Part shown: piece after piece, positions 1 through 8,701 of the stretch
Layout: every line of letters starts with the position of its first letter
How positions within the stretch are numbered: position 1 is the first letter of the stretch
NCBI RefSeq assembly: GCF_001938565.1
Contig: NZ_MSYM01000008.1
Span: 62,001 to 126,000 of the forward strand
From: Rhodoferax antarcticus ANT.BR
GTDB taxonomy: Bacteria; Pseudomonadota; Gammaproteobacteria; Burkholderiales; Burkholderiaceae_C
Length of the DNA: 64,000 nt
Reading direction: 5' to 3'
The notes under the pieces: generated by a model
The model's input: only the letters and a program-made list of their open reading frames with translations
Told to the model about the DNA's origin: nothing
Database searches by the model: none
Translations under genes and position numbers: made by a program

Positions 1-214
1 CGGCACCAGTATTTAGAAAGGTTTCTACCAGTCCAACAACGAGGAAAGCCATTGAAACCACGCCATAGTCTTGTGGCTGGAGAACTCGGGCCAGAATTAC
101 TGTACTTAGCAATCCGATAGTTTTGCCTGTCCAGCGCATGCCGACAGCCCAGACGGCACCTCTCATCAGGCTGACCTTAAGGTCGTCTGTATTTTCCAAA
201 TGGCTGTTTGACAT
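1..214 (-). CDS. Polysaccharide flippase (Wzx/MATE-like), N-terminal part, runs off left edge
   Basis: A start codon at 214 opens a leftward frame of 71 codons without a stop to the window edge. The peptide begins MSNSHLENTDDLK and continues with GAVWAVGMRWTGKTIGLL and ILARVLQPQDYGVVSMA, the usual N-terminus of oligosaccharide flippases (Wzx, polysaccharide biosynthesis / MOP superfamily). These move undecaprenyl-linked repeat units across the inner membrane. It follows the glycosyltransferase on the same strand with a gap of 60 bp, so it is the next gene of that operon. Only the first one or two membrane segments are visible, so the exact subfamily cannot be told. Confidence 0.75.
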   Translation of the reverse strand, partial: MSNSHLENTDDLKVSLMRGAVWAVGMRWTGKTIGLLSTVILARVLQPQDYGVVSMAFLVVGLVETFLNTGA

Positions 215-274
215 TACTATTTACTGCGCATTGGCAGGAGACGGCTTGATAGTTGACGCACTAATGGCGTTTTA

Positions 275-1228
275 CTAAAATTTGATCTGTGATAATCGCC
301 ATACTATCTGTCGCAAAGGGTTAGGTAACTGAATAATGCGGCATTTCCATACAAACCTTTGGTCGTTTAGCGTCAAGTGGGGCTGTTTCAAAGCTTCCGC
401 AGCAAGTTGAAATTCGCCCTCTGCGAATGCCGCATTAAAGGCCTGTGCGCTGTGACGCTGTATGGCCTGAACAATCTCCGGTTCAAATCTTCTTGCTCCT
501 TCATGCGTCGCCAAAGCGTGCCGTAAAACTTTTGCGGCACCCAGGTGGGTTCTCACAGTGCTGTCTGACTGGCTGCCAGAGTGATATCGCACTCTGGCAA
601 GCACCCTGCGGCAAAGTGCCGTCTGTCCTTTGGACAACGCGCGGAGATTAAATTCCCAGTCCTCAGTTATTACCCTTCTAAATTCTGGGTTAAAACCGCC
701 AATAGATTCATAAAACGATTTGCGGATGGTCATACCCGTCACCCACATGCACGGATACCGAATAGATTTGATATAAAGGTCTGGGTCGCCCACATAGAAA
801 CCATCGTCGAGATGAGAGCCATCAAAATACCCTTCAGGGGCGGCAAAAAATTTATCGGGGTACCAGGGTCGAGCGTCAAAGGTTGAAAAATTAACATAAC
901 AAAGATCGATCTTCGGATGGGAAGTCAACCAATTGCCAACCAGCTCGCAATAGTCTGGTTCTAACAGATCATCGGAATCGCAAAAGGCAACAAATTCTGA
1001 GCTTGTAGCGGCTATACCAGTGTTGCGGGCTCTTTGAACGCCCTGATTGGTGGTCCGGATGTAGCGCACGCTGCCCGCAAACCGCTGCACCACTTGCGCG
1101 GTGTCGTCGGTAGAGCCGTCGTCAACTACTATGATTTCGTCGAACGGAACAGATTGATTACTAGCACTGCGTAGCGCCTGTTCTATTAAAGGTGCACGGT
1201 TGTATGCAGGGATGATCAGGCTAAGCAT
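275..1228 (-). CDS. Family 2 glycosyltransferase
   Basis: The 317-residue product begins with the GT-A fold signature MLSLIIPAYNRAPLIEQAL, followed by VVDDGSTDDT near residue 35 and the DXD-type motif FCDSDDLL near residue 83. It should transfer a sugar from a nucleotide donor to a lipid-linked glycan at the cytoplasmic face of the membrane. Donor and acceptor cannot be predicted. It lies 13 bp downstream of the CapK-like gene and upstream of the flippase, all leftward, which fits an O-antigen or capsule operon. The DNA here looks more AT-rich than the rest of the window, as is common for horizontally exchanged glycan genes. Confidence 0.9.
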   Translation of the reverse strand: MLSLIIPAYNRAPLIEQALRSASNQSVPFDEIIVVDDGSTDDTAQVVQRFAGSVRYIRTTNQGVQRARNTGIAATSSEFVAFCDSDDLLEPDYCELVGNWLTSHPKIDLCYVNFSTFDARPWYPDKFFAAPEGYFDGSHLDDGFYVGDPDLYIKSIRYPCMWVTGMTIRKSFYESIGGFNPEFRRVITEDWEFNLRALSKGQTALCRRVLARVRYHSGSQSDSTVRTHLGAAKVLRHALATHEGARRFEPEIVQAIQRHSAQAFNAAFAEGEFQLAAEALKQPHLTLNDQRFVWKCRIIQLPNPLRQIVWRLSQIKF

Positions 1229-1241
1229 TGATATTCGGTTG

Positions 1242-2585
1242 TTAAGTGATCGTGGCGACGGTTTTCAGCCAGTCGTTTCGGATGATCAGCAACTTGCCAT
1301 TCTGGGTGAGTTCTGGCGGGGCCCAGATGATGTTCCAGGTGACTTCATCGCCAATCTTGTCGCGCAGGTATTGCAACACGCGTGCATCGTCCCAACTAAA
1401 GCCGGGGCCGCGCGCCAGCCGCACCGTGATGGCGTCAGCGGCGGTTTGGATGAATTGGTAGCTGTCGAGCCCGTCAATCCAGCGCATCACTAAGGTCAGG
1501 CCTGGCATGGGTACTTTGCGACCTCCGGGAAAGTGCAGCACGTCACCCGCACGGCCATCCACCGGGCCGATGCGCGGCCAGCAGACGCCCGTGGCTGATG
1601 GCTCACGGCTATGCCAATGCACGCGGTCACCCGTCTCATACCGGATGAAGGGCATGGCCAAGTTGGAAAACAGGGTAGCCACAGCGCGACCAGTTTGACC
1701 CAGCGCCTGTATTTGCTGATTTTGATCGTCCAGCACCTCCAAAATGCCACGGTGAAAGGACAGGTGCAGGCCGTCTTGTTCCGGGCCTTCGCAGGCATGC
1801 AGGCCGCCGTCGTTCAAGCCGTATTGGTCAAGCACCTTGACGCCCAGCACGTGCTGGATGCGTTCCCGCACTTCTGGGCGCATAACCTCGGCGGTGCAGA
1901 CCACGCCCTTCAGGGCGGCAGGCTTGGCATTGAGTTGGGCCAGGTACTCGCACAACTCGCGAATGGAGTTGGGGTAGCCGTAAATCAGTCGAATTTTGTT
2001 GAAGTGTGGTGAGGCCACCAGGGCTTTGGCGCGCTCCAGGGTCATGTTGGAACCGCTGTTGACCCAGCGGTTGATGACCTTGTCACGCAAGGTGCGCTTG
2101 TCACTCAGCCCCACACCAACGGATTCGCCACCCACTACCAAAAACGGATCGCCTATGTTGTAACCCGCCCACGACCAACCCACATACATGTGCGCCCAGG
2201 CTAGCTGTTCATCAATGTCAGTCATCCGAAAGATGATCGGCCGCCCGGTGCTGCCACCGGTGCGGGCCGGGGTGCTTTTAACGCTGGGGTCAGTGGTGGT
2301 GAGCGCGTCTAGGTTGTCACGCACATGGTCTTTGGTTAGCAGCGGCAACTGCTGTAGGTCGGCAATGGTTTTGATCGCACGTGGGTCGTCAATCACACCT
2401 TGCCAATGGCTGCGGTAGAAAGGAACGTGCTGCCAACTGTAAGCGATGATTTTTTGCAGTTGCTCTTCTTGAAACTGCTGAATCTGGGCGGGAGTCCAGT
2501 TGGTTCGCCCTTTGATTTGTGTAAACAGCCCAATGCGCTTTGGCACTGCGGCAACGATCATGGCCTTATGGAACAGGGAGTTCAT
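1242..2585 (-). CDS. PaaK/CapK-like adenylate-forming enzyme
   Basis: A 447-residue member of the phenylacetate-CoA ligase (PaaK)/CapK branch of adenylate-forming enzymes. The nucleotide-binding loop is visible as TPARTGGSTGRPIIF near residue 106, and YGLNDGG near 256 corresponds to the adenylate-binding motif. CapK-like members inside polysaccharide loci are thought to activate an acyl group that decorates the glycan, but no substrate is proven. The gene sits between the VanZ-like gene and the glycosyltransferase with short gaps, consistent with one transcript. Confidence 0.85.
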   Translation of the reverse strand: MNSLFHKAMIVAAVPKRIGLFTQIKGRTNWTPAQIQQFQEEQLQKIIAYSWQHVPFYRSHWQGVIDDPRAIKTIADLQQLPLLTKDHVRDNLDALTTTDPSVKSTPARTGGSTGRPIIFRMTDIDEQLAWAHMYVGWSWAGYNIGDPFLVVGGESVGVGLSDKRTLRDKVINRWVNSGSNMTLERAKALVASPHFNKIRLIYGYPNSIRELCEYLAQLNAKPAALKGVVCTAEVMRPEVRERIQHVLGVKVLDQYGLNDGGLHACEGPEQDGLHLSFHRGILEVLDDQNQQIQALGQTGRAVATLFSNLAMPFIRYETGDRVHWHSREPSATGVCWPRIGPVDGRAGDVLHFPGGRKVPMPGLTLVMRWIDGLDSYQFIQTAADAITVRLARGPGFSWDDARVLQYLRDKIGDEVTWNIIWAPPELTQNGKLLIIRNDWLKTVATIT

Positions 2586-2650
2586 TTAATTCGCTATATT
2601 TTTCGACTGAAGCACGGAACGTGATGCAGTCTAGTTTAAGTCTATGCTAG

Positions 2651-4807
2651 TCAATTTGACTTGGACAACCATCTCCACGACCACCACTGCAATGCCGCCA
2701 AACCGCTGCTGACTGCCAAAAAAGCGATGCCAAATCTCAACATCAAATCAACCCCTTGAGCGTAATGTGTCCGGCCAGTGCTCAACAAGAACTGGAACGC
2801 TGAGAAAACGCTTCCGTCTTTGACAATCGTGTGCTCAGTGCCGACCCAATACAACGTAGCGGCCCCGATGGCCGCCAGCGCTGCCAGAATGACGAGCGTT
2901 TTGACTCGTTGTGCGCCTGCCAAAACAGCAGCCGTGGCGCTAGCAACGAAACAGCTTAGAAATAGCGCTGCAGCAAGCGCGCTAGCGGCCCAGAAACTTG
3001 CGTTGCTTGCAATCAGCTCAGTGAGGTTGTCCGTTACAGCCCATTGCAGCACAACCAAATACAGTGGCCATGACATCACGCCACTGATAACGACCCAATA
3101 GAGCACATCAGCTAGCGAGCGCGGGCGCAGAATGGCGCGCACGCACAATGCAGCACCTACCAGTTGCAGCATGATCGCCACGTGCAGCGCGACGTACCTG
3201 CCCAGCATTTCCCACTCCCAGGGCCAATCCAATACGGGAGAGCCAACGATGTCAAACAGGCTTTCCATGGGCACACTCACCCGCAGCAGCCACCAACTCA
3301 AGACGCCGTGAACGGCCAAAACGGCTGGAAGCATCATTAGCCACTTTCGTCGCCCTGGCAGGACAAGCAGGAAAACAGCGTTGCTAGCACCATAGGCGAC
3401 TAACGCCAGCCCCAACGCAGACAAGCCCCCCCAAAAACTCGAGTGAAGTAGCTCACGCAGGTTGTAGGGGCCGCCCGGCAAATGGCATACAACAAAGATC
3501 AAGACACTGAGTGCCAGAACGGCCATCACGTGGATGCGGTAATTGGGTGCAGTCACGTGCGGTCGACTACGCAGGGCCACCTTGGCTTGATGCGCTGGCA
3601 AGCTTTCAGTTTGAATTTGTGGATGGCTACGGTCACTGAGCGAGCTACCGAATGAGGCAAGCACCAACGCCAAAACCAGCGGGGTGGTGTCACCGTGATA
3701 ACCAACAACATAAACACGAAAGAATTCAAGTACCAAAAGCGCTGCAAAAACCCCACCGACCCAACCGGCTGGTGAGACACGAATAACACCATTCAGGTGT
3801 TTACCTACCCAAAACAAGGCGCCAATAGCCAGGGCTTCAAAAGCACTTGGAGAAATGTCTTTGGTGATACCCCACCAGAATATGTATGAGAAGGGTGCCA
3901 GTGTGAAAGTGGCGCCTGCCGGTTGACCTCTGTAGGGGGTCAATACCGTCACCAGAAGTGCCACCACGGCAACCCCGAAAACAATCAGCGGTGTTCTTTT
4001 GGTGGCATTGGCAGCTAACCAATACCCGACGAAAAGTCCGCCAACGATCCCCAACAGCGTTTCGCGGCGCAGGCTGCCATAGGCCACGAATATTTCAAGG
4101 ATGACTGCCAAACTGCCTGGAATCAATACATTGAGCCAGCGTGGTTGTAGCCAATTTGCGCGCAACATGGCCATGCCAGCAAGCACGGCGGCCAAAGCAT
4201 GCTGAAACAAGCGCATCAGTTCAAAAGTTGGGGCAACGACAACAGACTTGATGTGATTACGGAGTTCACCGACATCCAACGTGGGCACAAATGGAAACGA
4301 CTCATAACAAAACCAGACGGCGACAAGCAGCATGGCGTAGCGGTCTTGTTGCCCACTGCTGGAACGCTGGAGATGATCGAACATCAAGCGAACGCGTTTG
4401 AATGCCAGAACACCAAAAACCATGCCAACCGCATTCCACAACACATCTGACAAAGCAGCAGTGCGACTGGGCAAGTACAGTTGCATCAATTGGATGCCCA
4501 CTCCCAGTACAAGCCACGCGACTAGACACGCCAACAAAAGTCTGCCACGCCCCCGGAAGCAGGCATCCAATCCGACGCCAAGCGGTATAAAAAGCAAGAA
4601 GTTGTCATTCGCATCAGCGAGATGACGAAACATACGCCACTCATCAAAAAACTGTGCGATGGGCTTGGCTTCAGACTGGAAGTCAAATGGAAACAGCGAC
4701 CCATAAACAATGAATGCAACTGACGCCCACAACAAGACCCACCAGTTGAATCCGCCATGCGCTTGCTGGCTGTCAGGTTGATGATTGAGGATTGATTTTT
4801 TCAACAT
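2651..4807 (-). CDS. Large multi-pass membrane protein with N-terminal VanZ-like domain
   Basis: The product is about 718 residues with many hydrophobic segments along its whole length. The N-terminal 130 residues match the VanZ-like pattern: YGSLFPFDF, then NDNFLLFIPLGVGLDA, a GIQLMQLYLPSRTA motif and SDVLWNAVG. VanZ-like domains are common beside exopolysaccharide and exosortase genes, but their activity is not defined. The rest has no motif I recognise beyond transmembrane helices. The frame opens with TTG at 4849, but the ATG at 4807 (MLKKSIL) is the more likely start. It is the first gene of the leftward operon and is divergent from the beta-helix gene. Confidence 0.75.
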   Translation of the reverse strand: MLKKSILNHQPDSQQAHGGFNWWVLLWASVAFIVYGSLFPFDFQSEAKPIAQFFDEWRMFRHLADANDNFLLFIPLGVGLDACFRGRGRLLLACLVAWLVLGVGIQLMQLYLPSRTAALSDVLWNAVGMVFGVLAFKRVRLMFDHLQRSSSGQQDRYAMLLVAVWFCYESFPFVPTLDVGELRNHIKSVVVAPTFELMRLFQHALAAVLAGMAMLRANWLQPRWLNVLIPGSLAVILEIFVAYGSLRRETLLGIVGGLFVGYWLAANATKRTPLIVFGVAVVALLVTVLTPYRGQPAGATFTLAPFSYIFWWGITKDISPSAFEALAIGALFWVGKHLNGVIRVSPAGWVGGVFAALLVLEFFRVYVVGYHGDTTPLVLALVLASFGSSLSDRSHPQIQTESLPAHQAKVALRSRPHVTAPNYRIHVMAVLALSVLIFVVCHLPGGPYNLRELLHSSFWGGLSALGLALVAYGASNAVFLLVLPGRRKWLMMLPAVLAVHGVLSWWLLRVSVPMESLFDIVGSPVLDWPWEWEMLGRYVALHVAIMLQLVGAALCVRAILRPRSLADVLYWVVISGVMSWPLYLVVLQWAVTDNLTELIASNASFWAASALAAALFLSCFVASATAAVLAGAQRVKTLVILAALAAIGAATLYWVGTEHTIVKDGSVFSAFQFLLSTGRTHYAQGVDLMLRFGIAFLAVSSGLAALQWWSWRWLSKSN

Positions 4808-4944
4808 TGGCGTTCTGAAAAAATGTCGGCAAGGGCACCAACGGTACAAAAAAGATCTGAAGGCAAACTGTCACGGTTATGCCAGTTGCTGCCTATAGTA
4901 GCGACCCACATGAGTTTTCTAAAACGTGCTCGCAGACGGTCGTC

Positions 4945-6123
4945 GTGAAAATCAATAGCCTGCCCGGCCTGATCAGCATCATTGTTTCAGTAGTTTTTTG
5001 GGTCTGTACAAGCAATGACCATGCCTTCGCGCAGCCTTTGCAAATACAGAGTGGTACCAAAACCTTCCAGGTTGGGCCTCAAAGAAATATAAAAACAATA
5101 GCAGAAGCTGCAAGATTGGTAAAGCCTGGAACGACTATTGAGGTTGACTCTGGCGTTTATGCAGGTGATGTCGCAGTGTGGCAAAGGGACAACATAACAC
5201 TACGCGCCGTGGGCGGCAGAGTGCGCTTGCAGGCCAACGGCGCCGCTGCCGAGGGCAAAGGTATCTGGGTCGTTCGTGCCAAAGGCATGCGCGTGGAAGG
5301 TTTTGACTTTGAAGGCGCGATAGTGCCAAGCCGCAACGGCGCGGGTATTCGGCTGGATTCAGGCTCCCTGATTGTGAAAGACTGCGGTTTTTTCCTTAAC
5401 GAGATCGGCCTGCTGACCAACAACGACCCCGATACGGTGTTGGAGGTGGAAGACAGCGAATTTGCCTACAACATGCGCCCAGACGGGCACAACCACAACC
5501 TGTACGTCGGGGCAATTGCTCGGCTCTCTGTCACGGGCAGCTACTTCCACCACGCAACCGTTGGCCATTTGCTCAAAAGCCGCGCTGCGGTAAACCACAT
5601 TTTTTACAACCGATTGACCGACGAGGATGGCGGGCGGGCCAGCTACGAGTTGGAGTTCCCGAACGGCGGGGTGGCTTATGTGGTGGGTAACCAGATCCAG
5701 CAAGGCCCAGGAACTGAGAACCGGACCTTAATCTCGTTTGGAGCAGAGGGCTACATACGGGCCAACAACGCGCTTTACTTGGTGGGGAACACACTGGTGG
5801 ACGATTTTGGTAGCTGGGGTCAGTGGCTTGCCATCAGGCCGCCCACGCAACGTGGCCCGAACGGCACCGCAGCCCGGGTAACGGTCAAAGCCATGAACAA
5901 TTTGTTGGTGGGTGGTGGGCAATTGAAGTTGGACCTGCCTGCTGACCTTCGCAACAATGTCAATGTGTCCAAAAGTGTCTTTGTAGATCCAACCCGGCAT
6001 GATTACCGCTTGCGCAATCCAGCCCACCCGCCCATGCAACCCGTGGACCCTGACACAGCCAACGGCGTTGACCTGCGGCCCAAGCGGGAATACGTACCCC
6101 TGCGACAGACGCGCGACCTGTGA
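4945..6123 (+). CDS. Secreted right-handed parallel beta-helix protein
   Basis: A signal peptide (KINSLPGLISIIVSVVFW, ending near the HAFA-Q site) is followed by repeated short strands typical of a parallel beta-helix: asparagine/glycine-rich turns such as GIRLDSGSLIVKDCGFFLNE and RLSVTGSYFHHATVGH. Such folds occur in polysaccharide lyases and epimerases of periplasm or cell surface, so a role in modifying or degrading the neighbouring glycan is plausible. No catalytic residues can be assigned. An ATG lies at 4879, but it would put 22 extra residues before the signal peptide, so GTG 4945 is preferred. It is divergent from the VanZ-like gene. Confidence 0.7.
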   Translation: MKINSLPGLISIIVSVVFWVCTSNDHAFAQPLQIQSGTKTFQVGPQRNIKTIAEAARLVKPGTTIEVDSGVYAGDVAVWQRDNITLRAVGGRVRLQANGAAAEGKGIWVVRAKGMRVEGFDFEGAIVPSRNGAGIRLDSGSLIVKDCGFFLNEIGLLTNNDPDTVLEVEDSEFAYNMRPDGHNHNLYVGAIARLSVTGSYFHHATVGHLLKSRAAVNHIFYNRLTDEDGGRASYELEFPNGGVAYVVGNQIQQGPGTENRTLISFGAEGYIRANNALYLVGNTLVDDFGSWGQWLAIRPPTQRGPNGTAARVTVKAMNNLLVGGGQLKLDLPADLRNNVNVSKSVFVDPTRHDYRLRNPAHPPMQPVDPDTANGVDLRPKREYVPLRQTRDL

Positions 6124-6161
6124 GTCCGAAGAAAAATCGCATTGACCTACCATGCCCCCTC

Positions 6162-6247
6162 CCGCGAACGCGACCCGACAAAGTCTGATCTTTGTTCGCA
6201 TGTGCAGCGGCTTGCTTCACAGTGCGCTTTATTGCAGTTCACGAAAA
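6162..6247 (+). repeat. Diverged direct repeat, copy 1 (upstream of fitA)
   Basis: This segment aligns with 9080-9165. The first 35 bases differ at about 5 positions and share AAAGTCTGA, CTTTGTT and, at the far end, CACGAAA. The rest is about 60% alike by eye. The centre forms a small dyad (ACAAAG, 6-base gap, CTTTGT). The two copies lie upstream of fitA and of ald and bracket the toxin-antitoxin zone. Confidence 0.6.
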
Positions 6248-6272
6248 TTAGAGTGCTTTTGAAGGGGTGAAT

Positions 6273-6515
6273 ATGGCAACGCTAACCATACGCAATTTTG
6301 ATGATGATCTGAAATCGACCCTGCGGGTGCAAGCGGCGCACCATAGGAAATCTATGGAAGAAGAAGTGCGTAGCATCTTGCGCCAGGCGTTGACGCAGGT
6401 TACGCCAACCACAACGGGTTTGTGCACGCGTTTGGCAGCTCGCTTTCAGGCGGTAGCTACAGATTTTTCTATTCCGCCCAGGGCCTTGCCACGCCCCCCC
6501 ATTAAATTGGGATGA
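6273..6515 (+). CDS. FitA-like ribbon-helix-helix antitoxin
   Basis: The 80-residue product starts MATLTIRNFDDDLKSTLR and contains RKSMEEEVRSILRQAL, the ribbon-helix-helix pattern of FitA/VapB-type antitoxins (Arc/MetJ fold). These bind their own operator as dimers and wrap the PIN-domain toxin with their C-terminus. A GTG at 6267 is in frame, but the AAGGGG just before ATG 6273 favours the latter. The partner toxin gene begins 6 bp downstream but is truncated, so this antitoxin probably has no cognate toxin left here. Confidence 0.8.
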   Translation: MATLTIRNFDDDLKSTLRVQAAHHRKSMEEEVRSILRQALTQVTPTTTGLCTRLAARFQAVATDFSIPPRALPRPPIKLG

Positions 6516-6521
6516 GCCAGC

Positions 6522-6690
6522 ATGATGTTGCCCGATACCAATGTCTTGTCTGAATTCATGCGGCCAGCACCTTCTCAAGAAGTCGGGGCTTGGCTTGATT
6601 CGCAGGACTCTACGCGGGTGTGGGTAGGTGCCGTGACCCGCGCCGACATTGAGTTGGGAGGCCTTGCTGCCCGATGGGCTCCGCGAACGC
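6522..6690 (+). pseudogene. Truncated and frameshifted FitB/VapC PIN-domain toxin
   Basis: The frame opens MMLPDTNVLSEFMRPAP, the PIN-domain N-terminus with the first catalytic Asp, and continues to AVTRADIELG. One extra G near 6661 then shifts the frame: the family pattern ALLPDGLR continues in the +1 frame. Similarity to FitB stops near 6690, where the remains of an antisense XRE gene begin. The original frame runs on to a stop at 6728 as nonsense. Full-length FitB is about 140 residues, so the central and C-terminal catalytic acids are missing and the toxin must be dead. Confidence 0.8.
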
Positions 6691-6823
6691 AGACTGCATG
6701 TTCAACACCTCGGCCAACATTTTTTTGAGAAAGTCCATGCGCTTGCCGAAGCTTGTTAATCGGCATCTCAGCGAGCATTGCTTGTGCCTTTGCTATGGCT
6801 CGCGCATGAACTTGTGACGACAT
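6690..6823 (-). pseudogene. 5' remnant of an XRE-family antitoxin gene, frameshifted
   Basis: Read leftward from ATG 6823, the peptide contains KAQAMLAEMPINKLRQAHGLSQK, an XRE helix-turn-helix start in which two overlapping stretches match the HigA-like family. At a run of seven A (6720-6726 on this strand) the frame breaks. One base over it continues as MLAEVLNMQ, exactly where the family has its second HTH helix. Beyond about 6690 similarity ends against the fitB remnant. The gene thus lost its 3' half and has a homopolymer frameshift. Confidence 0.7.
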
Positions 6824-6861
6824 ACCCGTGCACAATTCAGAACAGTAAAAAGCATTTTATT

Positions 6862-6906
6862 AACATATAATTTACTGAATTGACGTATATCGGTAAACTA
6901 TATGTT
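6862..6906. promoter_or_regulatory. hipBA operator: 14-bp inverted repeat with promoter element
   Basis: The arms AACATATAATTTAC (6862-6875) and GTAAACTATATGTT (6893-6906) are reverse complements with one mismatch, separated by 17 bp and centred 23 bp before the hipB ATG. The left arm contains TATAAT (6866-6871), a good -10 element, although no clear -35 precedes it. This layout suits autorepression by HipB dimers covering the promoter. The sequence differs from the E. coli TATCC-N8-GGATA operator. Confidence 0.65.
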
Positions 6907-7302
6907 ATGTCAAAAGCATCTTCCGCCCTTAGCCAAATGCCACCATCAACGGTTGCGGCGCTTGCGCAGCTTGGGGCCGACCTGGCAGTTGCCAGGCTTC
7001 GCCGCAAAGAATCGCTCAAAACTTGGGCAAAACGCATGGGCATCAGCGTGCCTACCCTTTTGCGCCTAGAGGCAGGTGAGCCCAGCGTGAGCTTGGGTGT
7101 ACTGGCGACCGCGCTCTGGCTCATTGGCCGCGACCAGGCGCTGGCAACGCTAGCCACACCAAAGGAAGACCGGGGCGCACTTGAGCTAGACGTGCGTCAG
7201 GCTGAAGATCTTGGCAGGGCGCGGGTGCGCGCAACGACCCGGGCAAAAATGAAAAAGGCCGCCATGCGACAAACCCAGCCGGAGGGTGAGGCCGGCCCAT
7301 GA
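6907..7302 (+). CDS. hipB: HipB-like XRE antitoxin/autorepressor
   Basis: A 131-residue protein with an XRE helix-turn-helix (SLKTWAKRMGISVPTLLRLEAG, then SLGVLATALWLIG) near residues 35-75. It should bind the palindromic operator directly upstream and neutralise HipA. The C-terminal 45 residues are basic and Ala-rich (RARVRATTRAKMKKAAMRQ), probably disordered and protease-sensitive. The frame opens with TTG at 6880, but ATG 6907 follows the operator and gives the usual HipB length. No clear ribosome binding site is visible. The stop codon overlaps the hipA start in an ATGA junction. Confidence 0.85.
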   Translation: MSKASSALSQMPPSTVAALAQLGADLAVARLRRKESLKTWAKRMGISVPTLLRLEAGEPSVSLGVLATALWLIGRDQALATLATPKEDRGALELDVRQAEDLGRARVRATTRAKMKKAAMRQTQPEGEAGP

Positions 7303-8591
7303 GACACGACAACCTGTACCTGTGGGTCCTGATAGACCCGGCGGCGCCGCGCTACGTTGGCAGGCTGAGATTGGTCGACGCTGGCAAGGGCGTCTCCCTT
7401 CAATATGGGACCGATTGGCTGGCCAGTGGATTCCCGCTCAGCGAAGACCTGTTGCTCGTTGACATCGAGCAGTTGCCTCGCTTCAAGGGCATGGCTGTCG
7501 GTGCCGTGGACGACGCCCGGCCCGACCGCTGGGGCGAGCGCGTGATTCAATACTTGGACAGGCCTGCACGTTTGTCCATCATGGAGTATCTGTTCTATGC
7601 TGGTGACGACCGCTTCGGTGCACTTGGCGTATCAACGTCGGCCGACACCTACTTGCCGCGCACCAGAAGCCCGCTGCCACGGCTTGCACAAGCTCAAGCG
7701 TTGAGTGAAATCGTCCACAAGGTGAGTGCCAAGGAGCCGGTCAACGACATGGAACGCAAGATGCTGTCCGCTGGTGGCAGCTTCGGTGGGGCCAAGCCCA
7801 AGGCGCTCATCGACATTGCGGGTGAGCAATGGGTCATCAAGTTTTTCAACAATGAGCCGATCGACGTGCCGCTCATCGAGCATGCGTCGATGACTCTTGC
7901 CAAGTTGGCGGGCATCACGGTGGCAGAAACGCAAGTGGTGCCGCTCGTCGGTGAGCATGCGTTGGCGGTGCGCCGTTTTGACAGGAATGGCACCCAGCGC
8001 ATCCATTGCATCTCGGCGGGCACCGCTTTGCGCGCCGAGACCGTTGCGGGCCAAGAGCCACAGATGGGCTACCCGGGACTGGCGCAGCTGCTGCGGCGCG
8101 CGGGCGTAGCGCAGGAGGGTCTCAACCTGCTCGACATGCAGGAGCTCTTTCGCCGCATGGTGTTCAACATCCTGATCGACAACACCGATGACCACGAGAA
8201 AAACCACACGCTGATGGTGGTTGAGCCGACGCGCCAGGGTAGGTATCGGCTGGCCCCTGCCTACGACGTGCTAACCACAAACTCAGGGCAGGGGTACCAG
8301 GAGTTCACTGTTGGGGATGACCAGCGGGACTCGACGCTGAGCAACGCCATGTCGCAGTGCGAACTTTTTGGTTTCATTGCGGCTCAGGCCGCAGCCGAGG
8401 TGGTCCGTGTCATTCAAGTGGTGGATGGGTGGCGCAAGCACTTTGCGCAATGTGGCGTCTCTGACACCGACCTAGAGAGCCTGGCAGAACGCATCGACGG
8501 TGATCAGTTGCTGAGCCAAAGGCAGGCTTTCAATCCCGCAGATTATGCAGCGCCCGTGCGCCAGAGGCGTAGGAGCCCGTTTGCAAAGTAG
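7299..8591 (+). CDS. hipA: HipA-like serine/threonine kinase toxin
   Basis: The 430-residue product has the complete HipA layout. The N-terminal subdomain includes DRWGERVI and GDDRFGALGVS, a glycine-rich loop GGSFGGAKPK follows, and the lysine-bearing strand is VIKFF. The catalytic loop is NILIDNTDDHEKNH and the metal-binding Asp lies in LAPAYDVLT. HipA proteins phosphorylate an aminoacyl-tRNA synthetase (GltX in E. coli) and induce growth arrest. All key residues appear present, so the module looks functional. It is translationally coupled to hipB. Downstream lies a hairpin-T tract that belongs to a dispersed repeat and may act as terminator. Confidence 0.9.
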   Translation: MRHDNLYLWVLIDPAAPRYVGRLRLVDAGKGVSLQYGTDWLASGFPLSEDLLLVDIEQLPRFKGMAVGAVDDARPDRWGERVIQYLDRPARLSIMEYLFYAGDDRFGALGVSTSADTYLPRTRSPLPRLAQAQALSEIVHKVSAKEPVNDMERKMLSAGGSFGGAKPKALIDIAGEQWVIKFFNNEPIDVPLIEHASMTLAKLAGITVAETQVVPLVGEHALAVRRFDRNGTQRIHCISAGTALRAETVAGQEPQMGYPGLAQLLRRAGVAQEGLNLLDMQELFRRMVFNILIDNTDDHEKNHTLMVVEPTRQGRYRLAPAYDVLTTNSGQGYQEFTVGDDQRDSTLSNAMSQCELFGFIAAQAAAEVVRVIQVVDGWRKHFAQCGVSDTDLESLAERIDGDQLLSQRQAFNPADYAAPVRQRRRSPFAK

Positions 8592-8647
8592 CAGGCGTTT
8601 TGAGGCAGGTTGCTATGAGATGTTTGGACAGATCGATGGATATTTTT

Positions 8648-8691
8648 GATAGCTGCTTGCGCTTATTGCATAAGGGCTAGAAGCCTTTTTT
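8648..8691 (+). repeat. Dispersed ~45-bp repeat, copy A (downstream of hipA)
   Basis: This copy reads GATAGCTGCTTGCGC, then ATAAGGGCTAGAAGCC followed by six T. The AAGGGC/GCCTTT stem with the T-run resembles a rho-independent terminator for hipA. Six other copies occur in the window. Confidence 0.75.
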
Positions 8692-8701
8692 GTATATAAA
8701 T

